Notes: generated by a model from the sequence alone, not told the origin. 64,000 nt of DNA from Peronospora farinosa (GCA_947646735.1 CANTFK010000174.1:124001-188000); one strand, 5' to 3'; shown: positions 1-11,417, counted from the first letter of the stretch. Made by a program: numbers and translations.

Positions 1-600
1 ACCCCTTTCTCTTGTTCCCCGTAGGGAAACCGCTTCCTGTAGCGGGTGTTGGGTGTTTTGACACTTACTTGACACCTCAAGCCAACTATCCTGAGGTTCA
101 ACTTGCGTAGCTTAAGCCGTCTATCACCTGCTAAAGTAGGGAGTACAAAGGGTATCCCGCCCGGAAGAGGTGGAGCGACGTAGAAGCTAGGAGGGGGCGC
201 TTAGCGCTGCCACGTGTAAAGCAAATTCGAGTGTGTTTATTCATCTTATACTTTGTATGCTTTTTCTTGCCTAATCTTTAATCTTCGCTCTGGATAATGC
301 CACGTGTCGACTCTTATAGGAAGAACTGGCTCCTTAGTACATGTACTTTCTGTAACCTTCGGGGGTCCGTGTACCGTTTTCGCACCCTCAAGCATTGGGC
401 ATAGGTACCCTGGTACCCTGGGCCCTGTACCCTATACCCTAGGCCCTGGTTATCTGGACCCTGGGGCCTGTACTGGCTCAGCGCTTCTGGGTCCTTATAT
501 TCTTAATAAGTCTGGGGCCTGGTGTGAGGTTGTGGATCTACAAGGCCGTGTTGTGGTCACTCCCTCGAGGAAGTGACCATAAATTCTATTGCCTCCTGTT
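1..600 (-). repeat. Diverged LTR remnant, family C, cut by the window edge
   Basis: No credible gene. Bases from about 25 to 300 align by eye, block by block, with the interior of the solo LTR at 34426-35306: a phrase like CCGCTTCC-TAGCGGGT, a CCGGAAnAGGTGG block, and the stretch GTGCCAnGTGTAAAGCAAATT-GAGTG. The right limit is uncertain because the last 250 bp are diverged. The short ORF at 304-576 is low-complexity and I do not regard it as a gene. Confidence 0.5.
402..478. repeat. Short degenerate CCCTGG/GTACCCT tandem tract
   Basis: Directly visible runs of CCCTGG, GTACCC and GGCCCTG words in irregular tandem order. It lies inside the C-type LTR remnant and looks like local slippage expansion. 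No function is apparent. Confidence 0.55.
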
Positions 601-649
601 CCTGATTCCTTCATGCTCTGATTTCTTTGGCACTTCTCCACAGAAGCTT

Positions 650-1036
650 GTTCAGCTTCTCGTGCGCAGTGGACGGTAATTAGTAAATTCAAGACTGGCT
701 TACATTTCATTGAAATTAACTAAACTATAATTAACTACTGATTGGACGAATGTAAAGATCGGATACGCGTCTCTTTAGAAGCGTATACTAACGTGCAGGC
801 TTCAAATATATTTAAGGTCGCTGATGACGTCTGTCTGAAGCGTCACCATGATGCCTAGTCCCAACTGGGCGTCAATTCCGTTGAATGTGAATCCATCCAT
901 GGATATCACATTTACGAGGGTGGGTCACATTAATGTGACACACTCAAGTGTCAGGCCTAAGGTACCACGTACGGTTTTAGGTCTGCTCGCTTAGTATTCG
1001 ATACGCTACGAACCGTGTAACGTTTATCCCGTTACA
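650..1036 (-). repeat. Left (3') LTR of family A Gypsy element
   Basis: This segment is closely repeated at about 14860-15232 in the same orientation. The longest shared stretches surround GGGCGTCAATTCCGTTGAAT and the phrase GGTACCACGTACGGTTTTAGG. The right edge is clear: ...CCCGTTACA ends at 1036, which is TGTAACGGG on the minus strand. The left edge is fuzzy because the flanks drift. Gag-pol of family A runs on the minus strand, so this is the 3' LTR. A purine-rich GAGGAGATGG on the minus strand directly abuts it and could be the polypurine tract. Confidence 0.65.
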
Positions 1037-1067
1037 CCATCTCCTCATACAAGCGATTTTTACATTT

Positions 1068-2340
1068 TTGCAAAACATCGAAAAAGAGACGATGCCGTTG
1101 AAATGTGGTAAGGCTGATGGGTCGCCTGCAAAGGCGCCCATCCAGACCCACACAAAAGGCACGCGCCGCGATATTTCGCAGCCGTTGCTAAGTGTCTCTG
1201 TGACAACGCCGACATCTAATGTCAGCTTGTCAGCAGAAAACACTACTATGGTGCAGATGATGACATGTATCTCATTCTTGACAACAATGAGAGTACACCA
1301 TTGCCATCACCCCAAAGAGGTGATGTGAACAGTGCTCTGATGGGTCATTTGTCCCCATCATTTAAGACACCCAACCTTTAGTAAGCTTCCATGCTTCCTG
1401 ACAGCGAGGGCAATGCCTCTTCGTCTGTTTGAACTAGCGTAACGAATACAACCGAGCTCGGTGTTTTAAAAGAAACAGCCGCGGCACAGCAGTGGGTCGG
1501 CGATTCCAATTGTCTATCTCTGTCAACCCTACGTCTAACGTCTTGACAATCTACAATGAAGAGTCAGACTCAGGCGAGGGTAAGCAAAAAGCCCCTTCGA
1601 CTACACAGTCGTCCTCACTAACACGCCGTCGCAAAGGCGATTACGTGATTGATAGTTTGCCAGAAATGCCACCGCCATCCGAGTGGTCACGCTCGAATGG
1701 CAATAGTGCGACGCTTCTAGAGCGTGCCACTATTGACGCTAAAACGTTTCAGCGTCTTTCCATCATATAAAAGGCAGAGCAAAGCACGAGGTCGTGCTTT
1801 CCCTAACCTCGTCGTGTTGCGTTTGAATGAAAGAACCGACGAATACGAGGAAGAGTTCCTGCGCCGTGTTACACCGCATGAAGATGCAGTGAAACAGCGG
1901 TCGCAGCGTGTCAGATTTCCTATGACGCGTGCGAAAAAAATATTGGGCAGTAATATACCCCCAAATTTTTCTCGTCACGCCGCCACTGCTTGGCCATCAG
2001 GACATAGCAAAGAGAGTGCATCTGGTGCTTCTGCTCGTAAGCAGCCACCAGCCCAGGCACGTCGATACGCAATGCGTCGATCGGTTCCTAAGATTCGAGA
2101 CTCTTCGGGTATCCTTTCCACTGGACAAGAATCTTAAGCTTTTGCTTCGCATGGCGGTGGGCCAACAACCTTCCAACAAGGAATTGTGTGTTCCCAATCG
2201 CACCCACCAACATAGGTGGAGCCCGATAGGAGCGGCGGACACGCCCAGCTGCCTATCTTGTTGTCGCATAGTCTCAGGCGGAGATCGCTGCGCTGCAGAA
2301 AGAGGTGGAGGAAGTTTCTAGTTAAGTCTCGCGACTGACT
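1068..2340 (+). pseudogene. Antisense accessory ORF of family A, degenerate
   Basis: Broken ORFs on the plus strand (1068-1328, 1492-1770, 1724-2137 and a stop-interrupted coiled-coil stretch near 2270-2340) form a remnant that starts just inside the 3' LTR and runs opposite to family A pol. The parts in order are a Ser/Thr-rich N-terminus, an acidic EESDSGEG stretch, a basic RRRKGD patch, an Arg-rich middle and a heptad-like coiled coil near the end. A diverged copy lies at 28250-29700. The segment at about 2023-2140 overlaps the pol chromodomain codons on the other strand. I recognise no database family, and function is unknown. The gene is dead: stops and frame changes separate every block. 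Confidence 0.55.
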
Positions 2341-3779
2341 TCGGATCTACGCGATGTGAATACGAGGGATTGTCAGGGGTATGAACAACTGAAGCTCCGT
2401 TTGGACATGCATAAGCGACTGGTGATGAGAACCCGCGTCAAGCGCGGAGTCCTCCTCGATCGCCGAGTCCTCTAACGAGCCCTCGTTCGTATACGGGGAG
2501 CCTATAAGCTTCCTCGTCGCCTGATCGGCCGCGACGCTCGCCTCACCGTCGACGTCACCATCGGTCTCGTTAGGCCGATGTGGATATGTGATCTCTTGTG
2601 GATCCACATACCGTTTCAGACGACCCACGTAAAAATACGGAGTGCGTCTTCATACACGGTGGGAGAGTGAGCCTATAATTTTGGTCTCCAACTTCTTTAA
2701 CCACTGTAAAGGGCCCAATGAATCGGGGCAATAGCTTAGTAGTACCACCAGGTAGTACAGAAATTGCATGTTTAGGTAGGGTAGCAGTACTTAATAGCAC
2801 TTTGTCCCCCACACTAAAGTGTTCATTGTTTTTGCGACCATGTTGGTCCACATATTGTTTTTGCTTGTCCTGTGCGCTTGCCATCGCGTCACGGACTTTA
2901 CGTGTGATGGATAATCGCTCATCCACAAATCGCTAAGCTACGCTCACGCTTTTAGCATCCAGCTCGCCTATGACGCCTCCAAGAGGTCGTTCATGGGTCG
3001 ACGCTGTTGATAACACTATAGTGTCATCGTCAAGGAGCACTGGCATTTCTTGCCGCGCCTCCTCATTGATACCTATAGGTGTCGTGACCACTGCTAAATT
3101 AGCAGTGTCATTAGGGCAACCTTGGACCTCTTTGGTATTCGCACCGAGAGAAGTGAGGGGCCCTCCCCCACTAAGACTCGGGCTGCGTACAAACGAGACT
3201 GGCGTTCGAGGATGACCCAGTCCGCTAATGTAAAACGGTGTTTCACCCGTACTGGCGTGAACACTATTATTAATAGCGAACTCCACGAATAGCAATTGAT
3301 TGCTTAGTTCTTTAGGAGTCGCTACCGTGCGCAACACATCCGCCACGACTCGATTGTCCCGTTATGTTTGACCATCGGTCTGAGGATGATCGGCTGTTGA
3401 CATGTGGAGCTTGCTTCCCAGCAGCTCAAACACATGTCGCCAAAAACCCGACGTAAAACGCGGATCCCGGTCCGATAGTGTAGTCGATACGCGTGATCCA
3501 GAAACAAGAGGGAAGTCTCTTTTCCTGAGATCTTGGTGCTACATGGTGCTAAATGCACCATCTTGCTCAGTCTGTCTGCAAAAACAACGATACCCGTCGT
3601 GCCGTTATGGTCGACCGGTAAGCCAAACATGTAGTCCAAACTGACCGACTTCCAACAATCCGATGGAATCGGCAGTGGCTTTAGTGGCGCACTGTTCGAA
3701 GGTGCAGGCCTTATGCGCTGACACTCTTCGCAAGAGCGAATATAGTTGGCCACCCACCGATATAGGTGGTGTAACGGGG
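2023..3779 (-). pseudogene. Family A integrase and chromodomain remnant
   Basis: Minus-strand fragments of a Ty3/Gypsy integrase. At 3753-3322 lie the end of the zinc-binding region (SCEECQR), the first catalytic region (SLDYMFGLP) and a disrupted core. At 3346-2933 is the core tail (EFAINNSVHASTGETPF), at 2926-2570 the C-terminal region (GPFTVVKEVGD) and at 2628-2347 a linker. A chromodomain-like WKGYP...EPIDAL segment follows at about 2140-2023, with its expected Trp codon replaced by a stop. Several frameshifts make it non-functional. The right end stops abruptly at the family B LTR. A near copy is at 30032-31250. Confidence 0.8.
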
Positions 3780-4110
3780 CTAGAACGTACCGTCACTAGC
3801 TTACACGTGCGCTCGAGGAAGACTCAAGCCACAGTAGTAGGTATTAAGTAAATTTAACTCTGATTTTTATTTTGGTTTTATTTCGTACTAATTACGAAGA
3901 TTTTAGTCGTAATAAATACGACAGTGTTCCCGCCTTTCGGGAACCACACAATTTCAGGTTGATTTATCATTGGTCCATATTGGGGACTTTAGGCCCAATA
4001 ATAAACCAATAATAAATTACCACGCTGTGCCCGCTATTCGGGCCCAGCACCTGCCTACATATGTAATTATTTATTTGTGTTAATATATGTGTGTAATGTA
4101 ACCCATTACA
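3780..4110 (-). repeat. Left (3') LTR of family B Gypsy element
   Basis: 331 bp running TGTAACGGGG...ACCCATTACA, repeated at 11093-11417 with the same blocks (GCTAGAACGTACC, GAAGACTCAAGC, GTACTAATTACG, GGCCCAATAATAAA). Oriented for a minus-strand element. The adjoining bases 4111-4125 complement a purine run ending GGGGGTGA and are the likely polypurine tract. Confidence 0.85.
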
Positions 4111-4189
4111 TCACCCCCTTCTCAAGACAGCACTCACCAACCGTGAGTGCTCAACTGTCGAAAATCCTTCGCTCACAAACGAACAAGCA

Positions 4190-5563
4190 ATGTCCGGAGA
4201 CCCAACACCCAATCCAGCAGAACTCCCAAGATACATCAGCGGGAATGCATCAACCAGCGTCATGGCGCGGCATCTCATACCTTGGTCGCTGTACGACTTG
4301 TCCGGAGCTCACGCTCCGGACTCGCTGTACATGATGCGGGACTACTTCCGCCGATTTCGAAAACTGGGGGAAAGGTCTTGATGAAATCGGGATGAAGCTC
4401 TACAACGTTCTTGGTGTGCCTTCATCCAACGTTGGAATCGGATGCTCGAGGAGGGTAGCAGCTTCCAATTATGGCTCGCCAATCGAGAGGAGCTTCGCGC
4501 GATCACTCCATCGGCGCGCTACGCGAAAGAGTGTGTGAGGATGCTTGGAATGAGGACCGTCTCTGCTTCGTCCATGTCAATGAAGGATGCCAATCTTGTG
4601 ACTCGACTCCACGCCAACTCATGACGAATGGCGACGACACATCGCTGAGTGCCACTCAGCGATCGCGAACGAAGTTGGATTGCAAAGTATGAGCGAAGTC
4701 TGAGCGAACGGAGAAGCGCAGTTATTCGCGGTGCGCCTCGCTGGCAGCACCACTCGCGACAGCGGAGTCAATCTCCGCGGGATCATCAGCGCAGGGCAGC
4801 GACACGTTCGCTTGCCCGTCCTGCTTCGCGATTCTCGCCTCGCAATCGTGATATGTATTCACCGCGACGTTCTCGTTCACGGCGTCGTTCTCGTTCGCGA
4901 CATCGTTCTCGTTCGCGTCATCGTTCTCGTTCCCGACGACGTGGATCTCATTATCGCTCTCGTTTGTCACGAGAGCGTTCGCGTGCTCGCCCGCCTTGGA
5001 TTAGTCCGACTTCGTGGCTTTATACGACAGAACCACATCTGGAACGTCACGAAGGAGCGAGGAACGTGGTTCCCATGTATCCTGCTCGGGAGGGAATCCA
5101 AGCCAACGTACTCGGTACCTGCGCACGGATGGAACCGCACGCTTCTCATGAGCCGACTGCAGTGCTGGTTGTGGAGGGTCCTGGTGACCCACAATGTGGT
5201 CTACAATCCAGCGCACCTGTCCCTCCGCATCAACAAGCGGAGGAGGGCCCTCGCGATGGTAGTGCTGGCGTCCTGGTTGCTCAGGACGATGTTGATCAGG
5301 CCGTGAACATAGCTACCGATGCTCAGCTGGAGGCTGAGGCTGCCAGTGAACGTGCTGCCCAGGCGGAGAAGACTTCGAGTGAGACCCGGCAGTCGAACCG
5401 TGAACTGCTCGAACGGATAACGATTCTGGAGCGCCAGGTGCTTGGTCAGGTTCAGACGGGATCGAGACCCCGCCCCATGTCATCGGCGCGTCGAGCACGA
5501 CGGGAAGGCCGTTCGACTTACGAACCCCTGAAGCCGGCGTCGGAGCCAAACCGTGAAGCGTAG
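4190..5563 (+). pseudogene. Antisense accessory ORF of family B (SR-rich, coiled coil)
   Basis: Plus-strand frames at 4190-4381, 4442-4624/4471-4692 and 4649-5563 form one frameshifted gene that starts 80 bp inside the 3' LTR and is read toward pol. The N-terminal part resembles the family D ORF at 27049-27723: a PW-LY start, an RSWCAFI-RW block, a FVHVNEGCQSC Cys motif and a (W)IAKYERSLSE segment. Then comes an Arg/Ser alternating region (about 4850-4985, like SR domains of nuclear RNA-binding proteins) and a C-terminal coiled coil (about 5310-5460; QLEAEAASERAAQAEK). The last 304 codons are open. They overlap, antisense, the pol chromodomain at 5001-5280. No known family is recognised; a nuclear or nucleic-acid-binding role is only inferred from the composition. 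Confidence 0.6.
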
Positions 5564-6071
5564 CCGGACGATATTCCTTCAGACGCCCGACATAGAATGT
5601 CGGGTGGAGTCGCAGTGAAGAGGGGACGTCGAGTGTATAAGCGTCGCCAATTGCCTTCAGAACCTTGAATGGACTGATGAAGCGTGGCGCGAGTTTACTC
5701 GCGCCCAGATTAGTGACCGCTGAATCCCTTAAACCTTCCGTAGATAATAATACACGGTCACCTTTCTCAAACTTGCTCATGTTCTTTCTGCCATGTTTGT
5801 CAGCGTTCTCCTTCTGTTGGTCTACCGCAGATTGTAGTGCATCGCGTACAAACCGGGTGATGGCTTGACGTTGGAGTATAAATTCCGACACAGCCATGTC
5901 ATCAATTGGTCGCGCCGACTCAATCGGCGCGTAGTTGGCAGTAGGCGAACGCTTACCCGAAGATGGGTCAATCAACGTCTGCGCAGTCCATCGAGCTAAT
6001 GGGGACGCCACGTCTGATGGCGTCAAAGTGGCCGTCTTTGCCTTGGATCGGGTTACTGCATTCGCGCTCAA
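5001..6071 (-). pseudogene. Family B integrase C-terminus and chromodomain
   Basis: Minus strand. Codons 6071-5316 give the integrase C-terminal region with EKGDRVLLSTEGL and the GPF-like SPFKVLKAIGDAYTLDVP, ending in HPTFYVGRLKEY. A TAG at 5315-5313 interrupts the frame, which is otherwise open onward into a chromodomain at about 5280-5010 (PPLVDAEGQ, RYRVRWLGFPPEQDTWEP). Chromodomains at the end of Gypsy integrases are known to direct insertion into chromatin. The whole chromodomain lies under the plus-strand accessory ORF, so both strands carry apparent coding information here. Confidence 0.8.
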
Positions 6072-6763
6072 AATACCGTGAGCTGCACTCGATCTTGGTT
6101 TATCACCTTTATCCCCCCCAGAGTGGAGCCACTAGGTGTTGTGGGTCGCCCCACGGCCAGGACAGTAGGAACACGAGGGTGACGAGCCGAGTTCACAAAA
6201 AATGGCGTCAACCCTGTTGACGCGTGTACGGCATTGTTGAGTGCGAACTCAGCGAGTGGTAAAAATGCACTCCAATTTGTAAATGACGTAGCATAACTCC
6301 GAAGAACATCTTCGAGGACCCGGTTCACGCGCTCGGTCTTCCTATCCGTTTCCGGATGGGCTGCAGTCGACATCAGCAGTTTTGTCCCGAGGAGTTCGAA
6401 AAGTGATGTCCAAAATGCGGACGTAAATCGCGGGTCACGGTCCGAAACAATGTTTTCTGGAAGGCCATGATGACGGAACACCGCGTCGATGAAGTGCGCC
6501 GCGGTCTCTGCCGCGGTGACCTTAGCGTGAACAGGCACGAGATGTGTCATCTTGCTGAATCTATCAAAAAAGACCAAGATGCCCGTGCGAGCTTGGCTAT
6601 CGGGCGCAAGCCCGAAGATGAAGTCCATCGAAACTGATCTCCATGCCTCTGCTGCAATTGGCAACGATCGCAAGGGAGCCTGTGTCGATGGAGATGGCTT
6701 CACACGCTGGCATATTTCGCACGTTCGGATCCAGTTGCGTACCCACTTATACATGTGGGGCTA
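6068..6763 (-). pseudogene. Family B integrase catalytic core
   Basis: 228 codons with the end of the zinc-binding segment (RTCEICQRVKPSPS) and a complete-looking DDE core: Asp in SMDFIFG, Asp in SDRDPRF and Glu in KTERVNR, followed by EFALNNAVHASTG. A single TAG at 6763-6761, two codons before the Met used here, separates it from the upstream RT-RNase H in the same frame. It was therefore one polyprotein. Just upstream the H2C2 zinc finger continues (GGHLGREKT in the preceding ORF). Confidence 0.85.
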
Positions 6764-8268
6764 GAAGAAGTCTCGAGACACAGCCGCGAAAGTCTTTTCG
6801 CGGCCTAAATGGCCGCCAGAAGGAGCATCGTGATACTCGTGAATGATTCTTGCACGCAAATCCATGTCATTGGCAATCACCGTGCGAGGAGAATCGAATT
6901 GGTCGATGCTATACAGAAGCAAATCGCCATCTAAACTGTATCGATGAATATGGTCGCGCTTTGTACGGGATAATGCTCCCAGTGCAGCATCGCAGGGAGC
7001 ACGCAGATACTCGATAATGTCTGCATAATCTGAGTCACCCTTGTACGCTGCGAAGATCTCATCAAATAAACACGGCTCGGGTGTAACCCGAGTTAAGTTC
7101 AGCGACACACACATTGCACATCGGTCATCATCGTCCTCGTCATCAGTAGCCTGGCGACTCAGAGCAGTCCGAGGATCGTAGTCGGGACGTCGTGACAAGG
7201 CGTCAGCGAGAATATTGGTCTTGCCTGGCTTGTAATTCACGACGAAGTTGTAATCAGAGAAGAATGAAAGCCATCGTGCCATTCGTTGGGACAGGTGTGG
7301 GCTCTTCATCGCTGTGCGCAGCGATGCACGATCGGTGTACAAAGCAAATGTACGTTCACCAAGGAGATGCACGCGAAACTTGATGAGTGCATAGCGCATC
7401 TCTAATAACTCCTTGTCGTGAACCGGATAGTTCTTCTCAGCTGGCTTCATCTGTCGCGACTGGTAACTCAAGACTCGTTCACGGCCCTCATCGTCAAATT
7501 GCATGAGGGCACAACCGATTGCAAAATCACTGGCGTCGCAAACCACGTGGAACGGCTTGGAATCGTCTGGTAGGACCAGGACTGGCGCTGACGCTAGGCT
7601 CTTCTTTACTGCTTCGAAGGCTGCTTGGTGCTCGGGACGCCACAACCACGTGGCGTCTTTCTTCAAGAGTGACGACAAAGGCTGGATAGAACCAGCATAA
7701 TCCTTCGTATACTTGTGCAAAAAATTAGCCAAGCCGAGCCACTGGCGCAACTCCGTAGGGTTCCTGGGCGTGGGCCAAGAACATATGGACGACACCTTCT
7801 CTGGATCAGCTCGAACTCCCAATTTACTCACATAGCAACCCAACACTGGAATCTCCGGTGCACAAAAGTCACACTTCTTGAGATTCGCGTACAACTTGTT
7901 GTCCCGCATAACTTGAAACACTTGCTTCAGGTGTTGAAGGTGAACTTGGACATCGTTGAGGTTGCCCTCGGCGCGACTATGGACGAAGATATCGTCCAAA
8001 TTACTTGGAGCAAAGTTCCGAAGCGGAATCAACACTTGAGACACCATGCGATTGATAGTGACCGGAGCGTTCAATAATCCTTGTGGCATAAACAGCCACT
8101 CCCATAACAGGTGCTCACCACTGTGAGCGGGATATCGCTAGGTCGCATCAAAATGTGATAAAAGCCATCGGTCAAGTCAATCGCACTGAAGATGACACTT
8201 CCTGGCATGATATTTAGCACCATATCTTTCTTGGGGATAGGCGTTTGTGCAGGAATAGTGGCATCGTT
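6761..8268 (-). pseudogene. Family B reverse transcriptase and RNase H
   Basis: The 442-codon frame 8089-6761 begins inside RT (MPQGLLNAPVTINR) and carries the catalytic box as NLDDIFVHS, where Y/F is normally found before LDD. The thumb-linker (LGCYVSKLGVRADPEK) leads to RNase H with Asp in CDASDFAIG, Glu in VHDKELL, Asp in YTDRASLR and the terminal ADALSRRP. Integrase H2C2 follows. The RT finger-palm start lies in 8089-8268 out of frame, so at least one frameshift separates it from the protease frame. Enzymatically it copies element RNA into DNA; this copy is disabled. Confidence 0.85.
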
Positions 8269-10202
8269 CAGCTTATAAACGCATGCACTATCTTCCAGCC
8301 TCCCTTAGCCTTCTTCACACAGAAGGTTGGACTCGAATGTGGTGAGATACTCGCACGCACATGACCCGCTTTGCGGCGGCCTTCGAAGAATGCGTCAATA
8401 GCTTCGACTTGATCTCGAGGCAACGGCCACTGCCGTGTCACACAATACTTCGACCCTGGCACGAGATTAATCTCGTGCCGAACATCACGGTCCGCAGGAA
8501 GTTCAGCCGGGATCTTGTCCGGGAACACGTCTGCATACTCACGAGCAATGTCGTAGACGGGGTTACCAGACTCTCGCAGGGCCTCCCATGACTGTGATGC
8601 AAACCTTTCTTCACGCGCAGACTTCGGCTCAGCGCTTCGAGGACGCGCCATATGCTCCTCGTTTGCCACGGTAACCACCTCGTTGGTGATTAGACACACT
8701 TGTTCCACAGTGCCTCCCTTAAGGTCACGTAGGAAATGCTTCCAGGAAAGCCCTGGAAGACTTGTAATGGAAGACGCATGACGAGGAGGACTCTCGACCT
8801 CGATATATTGGCGCCTTTGTGGACTCCCTTCCACGTACACGATAGCGTGGACACATTCCAACGCTAAATTCTCGGTGCTGGTGTCCCCATCGTGCTTCGA
8901 GTCACTACTCGAAGCTGGCGAACCGCAGTCAGGTGATAAACCATCACCCCCCTCTAGGCACTGGATTTCGTCATCCAAGATGCCGGAAAAACTGGACGGG
9001 AGTACCCCAAACTCGACCGTCGACACTTGATGCGGGAGCTCCTGCTCGGCCGCCGTAAACCCGTGTGGGAGCCCCTGCTCAACCACAGTATGCCCATGTA
9101 GGAACCTCGGTTCGACCACAGTGGGTGATGATGGGAACCCCGGTTCGACCATCATGCTCTCGCGTGGGGACTCCTGTCCGTCCACGTTGTACTCGTGTGG
9201 GAGCCCCTGCTCGACCACAATATGCCCATGTGGGAACCTCGGTTCGACCACAGTGGGTGATGATGGGAACCCCGGTTCGACCATCATGCTCTCGCGTGGG
9301 GACTCCTGTCCGTCCACGTCACACTCGCTGGCGAGCTCTTGCTCGTCGTCACAATGCTCTTGTGGGAGCCCCTGCTCGACCACAATAGGTGCAGATGGGA
9401 ACCCCGGTTCAACCACTGCATTCTCGTGCAGGAACCCCTGTTTAACCGCATAAATGACGCGCGGGAACCCCTGTTCGACCGCGTCGTCCTCGTCGTCCTC
9501 TTCGCTCTGTAGCGAGGAGTCACTGTCACTTGTGTCTCGAAGAACAGCACAAGCAGTGCAGAGAGGGCCATCGCTCGATCTGTGCACCGCCAGCGTCGTG
9601 GAATCACGATCCACGACTGTGACGTTCGGCCAGTCACTTGGAGATACCAAGAGATGGGTAAACACTTCACTGACATCGAACTTGCGTCGACGTCTCACTG
9701 ATCTGGCTAACCAGTCGATCTGGGGCTTATAACGTGCCAACCATGGCATGCCCAGTATGCAATCGAATGCATAATTCAGTGCGATCACCAAGAAATCATC
9801 ATTACTGCGAAAGCCATCAAACGTATACGGCAACGACACTTCGCGCCGCGATACGCGGTGTGGTTTCCCGTCAGCCAACTTGACGACGACTTGGCCAGGT
9901 CCCTCACGGACCTGAATGCTGGGAGGCAGCATCGACAAACAAGATTCATGAAAGAAATTGTTCGTCGCTCCTGAGCCCAGGATTGCTCGTAGAGGTCGCC
10001 GGACGCTGGCGACATGTAAACTGACAAGAATTAGACAAGAATCACCACTCGTAGTGGTGGCATTTAGCCGTTCGCGCAGCGCAGGAGGACTGGAAGGTTG
10101 GGCTGCCACCGGAGGTACCGGACCTCCATTTTTACCAGTAAGGCGCCCTGCGCCTACTGGTCTCGACCTTTTTTGGACGTGCGGCCGAACCAGCACCCTC
10201 AT
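8268..10202 (-). pseudogene. Family B protease, repeat-rich linker and RT N-terminus
   Basis: A 644-codon open frame. Residues 40-170 are a retropepsin-like domain ([14 protein letters not shown] ... [11 protein letters not shown]), but the expected catalytic Asp of the D-S/T-G motif is Gly (GSGA), so protease activity is unlikely. Residues about 230-420 are an acidic linker of [18 protein letters not shown] units, including two copies of a 44-residue repeat (132 bp). Residues 530-640 are the start of RT ([50 protein letters not shown]). The frame is +1 relative to gag, whose APYW-stop overlaps its beginning. Confidence 0.85.
9120..9384. repeat. 132-bp tandem repeat, two copies, in the family B linker
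   Basis: The phrase GTGGGTGATGATGGGAACC begins at 9121 and again at 9253, and the following roughly 60 bases (CCATCATGCTCTCGCGTGGG...) match closely. The period is 132 bp, an exact multiple of three, so the reading frame is preserved and a 44-residue unit is duplicated. Shorter related units extend on both sides (about 9010-9480). Confidence 0.8.
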
Positions 10203-10852
10203 GATAGGCGTACACTACATGCATCGATATCGGCGCTGGCGCACGGCACTCAGCCGATCGATGTTTTGATTTTCTACAACGAAAGCAAACAATTTGACTC
10301 TTGGTGCGAGCGTCACCCTTATGGGAAGTGACACGTCGTCGGTCACCCGAAGACTTAATCATGTCGATCTCCACAGCTTCATATTCAAAAGGTAGAGATT
10401 CGATAATTAATGAAAGCATGGCGTAGGCCTTGGTGACCCTCAAGTCCTTACGGAGGGCAATGGCAAATGTATCCTTCAATGTGGCAGGGTACGCGCGCTC
10501 AAGTTATAGGGGGTGACTCTCACGCATACCATCCGCACTGACATTCTATCGCGTGTACATGTCCATAGGATGAATTATAATACATGACGCTAGGTGTCTA
10601 GCCATATGCATGGAGAGCGCGTGCTTGCCACACCGATATCAAGGGCTCATTTCTTGGCTTTCTGGTGAGGCGGGAAAGAAAGTGGTTGCCCTTTTCCTGG
10701 GGCGCCTCGAGAAGCTTCGAGGCAATGGCGATGTCAGCTTCTCTAAACCATTGAATTAGCGACAATCGATAGTTACCCTCTCCTGAGTGGGAGGAGGTTT
10801 TCATGTTCACGGCCTCATTCCGTGAAGGTCGCGAGGAAGCAAACCTCGCCAA
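10132..10852 (-). pseudogene. Family B gag, internally deleted
   Basis: The N-terminal piece 10852-10598 matches the family D gag (IQWFREADIAIASKLLEAPQEK versus [22 protein letters not shown]) and then breaks off. The C-terminal piece 10479-10132 carries a CX2CX4HX4C zinc knuckle (CFRCRKSKHRSAEC) and ends in RAPYW-stop. Most of the capsid middle is missing. Gag normally forms the particle that packages element RNA; this copy cannot. Confidence 0.75.
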
Positions 10853-11092
10853 TATTATTCAGCGAGCTCGCGTGCCATAAATTCATGTTTGGCGTGACGT
10901 TGTGCATCAGTGATCGCTGATGTCATTAGCGACGCGACGAATGCCTCTCCAGATATCGCCGCGAGGCGATTAAGGTCAACCCACTTAACACAAGTGAGAT
11001 GAGAAAAGGTCGCGTGCTCCAACTATATATTTGGATCATTGATGTACGACGATTTGCTCATCCCAAACTCGGGCATAGGAAGGACTACTAGG
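10853..11092. other. Family B leader between gag and 5' LTR
   Basis: Untranslated leader remnant. On the minus strand the bases next to the LTR read CCTAGTAGTCC, close to the CCTGGTAGCAC found at the same place in family D. It is probably a decayed primer-binding site. Nothing else is seen. Confidence 0.45.
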
Positions 11093-11417
11093 TGTAACGG
11101 GGCTAGAACGTACCATCACTAGCTAGCACGTGCGCTTGAGGAAGACTCAAGCTCAGGTATTAGGTATTAAGTAAATTCAACTGATTTTGTTAGTTAAATT
11201 CGTACTAATTACGTATATTTTCACAAGTCGTAATAAATACGACCATTTCCTTGCCTTTTGGGAACCAATCAGTTTTTAGATTAAAGTTGGCCCATATTGG
11301 GTCTTTAGGCCCCAATAATAAATTGTCACGCTGCGTCCACTATTCGGGCACAGCACCTGACTACAAATGTAATTACTAATTTCTGTTAATGTTATAAATG
11401 CAATGTGGCTCATTACA
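11093..11417 (-). repeat. Right (5') LTR of family B Gypsy element
   Basis: 325 bp, TGTAACGGGG...GCTCATTACA, matching the left LTR at 3780-4110 with visible substitutions and small gaps. It is clearly older than the F and G LTR pairs. Beyond 11417 the sequence is family A RT coding. Confidence 0.85.

Larger units (their letters stand above)
3780..11417 (-). mobile_element. Family B Ty3/Gypsy LTR retrotransposon, nested and decayed
   Basis: Two same-orientation LTRs (3780-4110, 11093-11417) enclose gag, protease, RT-RNase H, integrase and chromodomain on the minus strand and an antisense accessory ORF on the plus strand. The flanks do not match as a target-site duplication: GGTGG sits left of the element and TACAT right of it. 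The surrounding family A element has also lost its RT-RNase H across this interval. That suggests recombination between two B copies rather than a simple insertion. Gag has a large internal deletion and the protease active site is mutated, so the copy cannot be autonomous. Confidence 0.8.

Noticed and set aside
304..576. 90-codon ORF at the left edge
   Set aside because: Encodes Gly/Pro low-complexity text from the CCCTGG tract inside an LTR remnant.
4722..4970. Minus-strand NEND-repeat ORF opposite the SR region of family B
   Set aside because: It mirrors the Arg/Ser codon repeats of the plus strand. The minus strand here lies beyond the chromodomain and shows no conserved text.
9065..9453. 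Plus-strand repeat ORFs over the family B linker
   Set aside because: Shadows of the 132-bp repeat, which is in frame on both strands.
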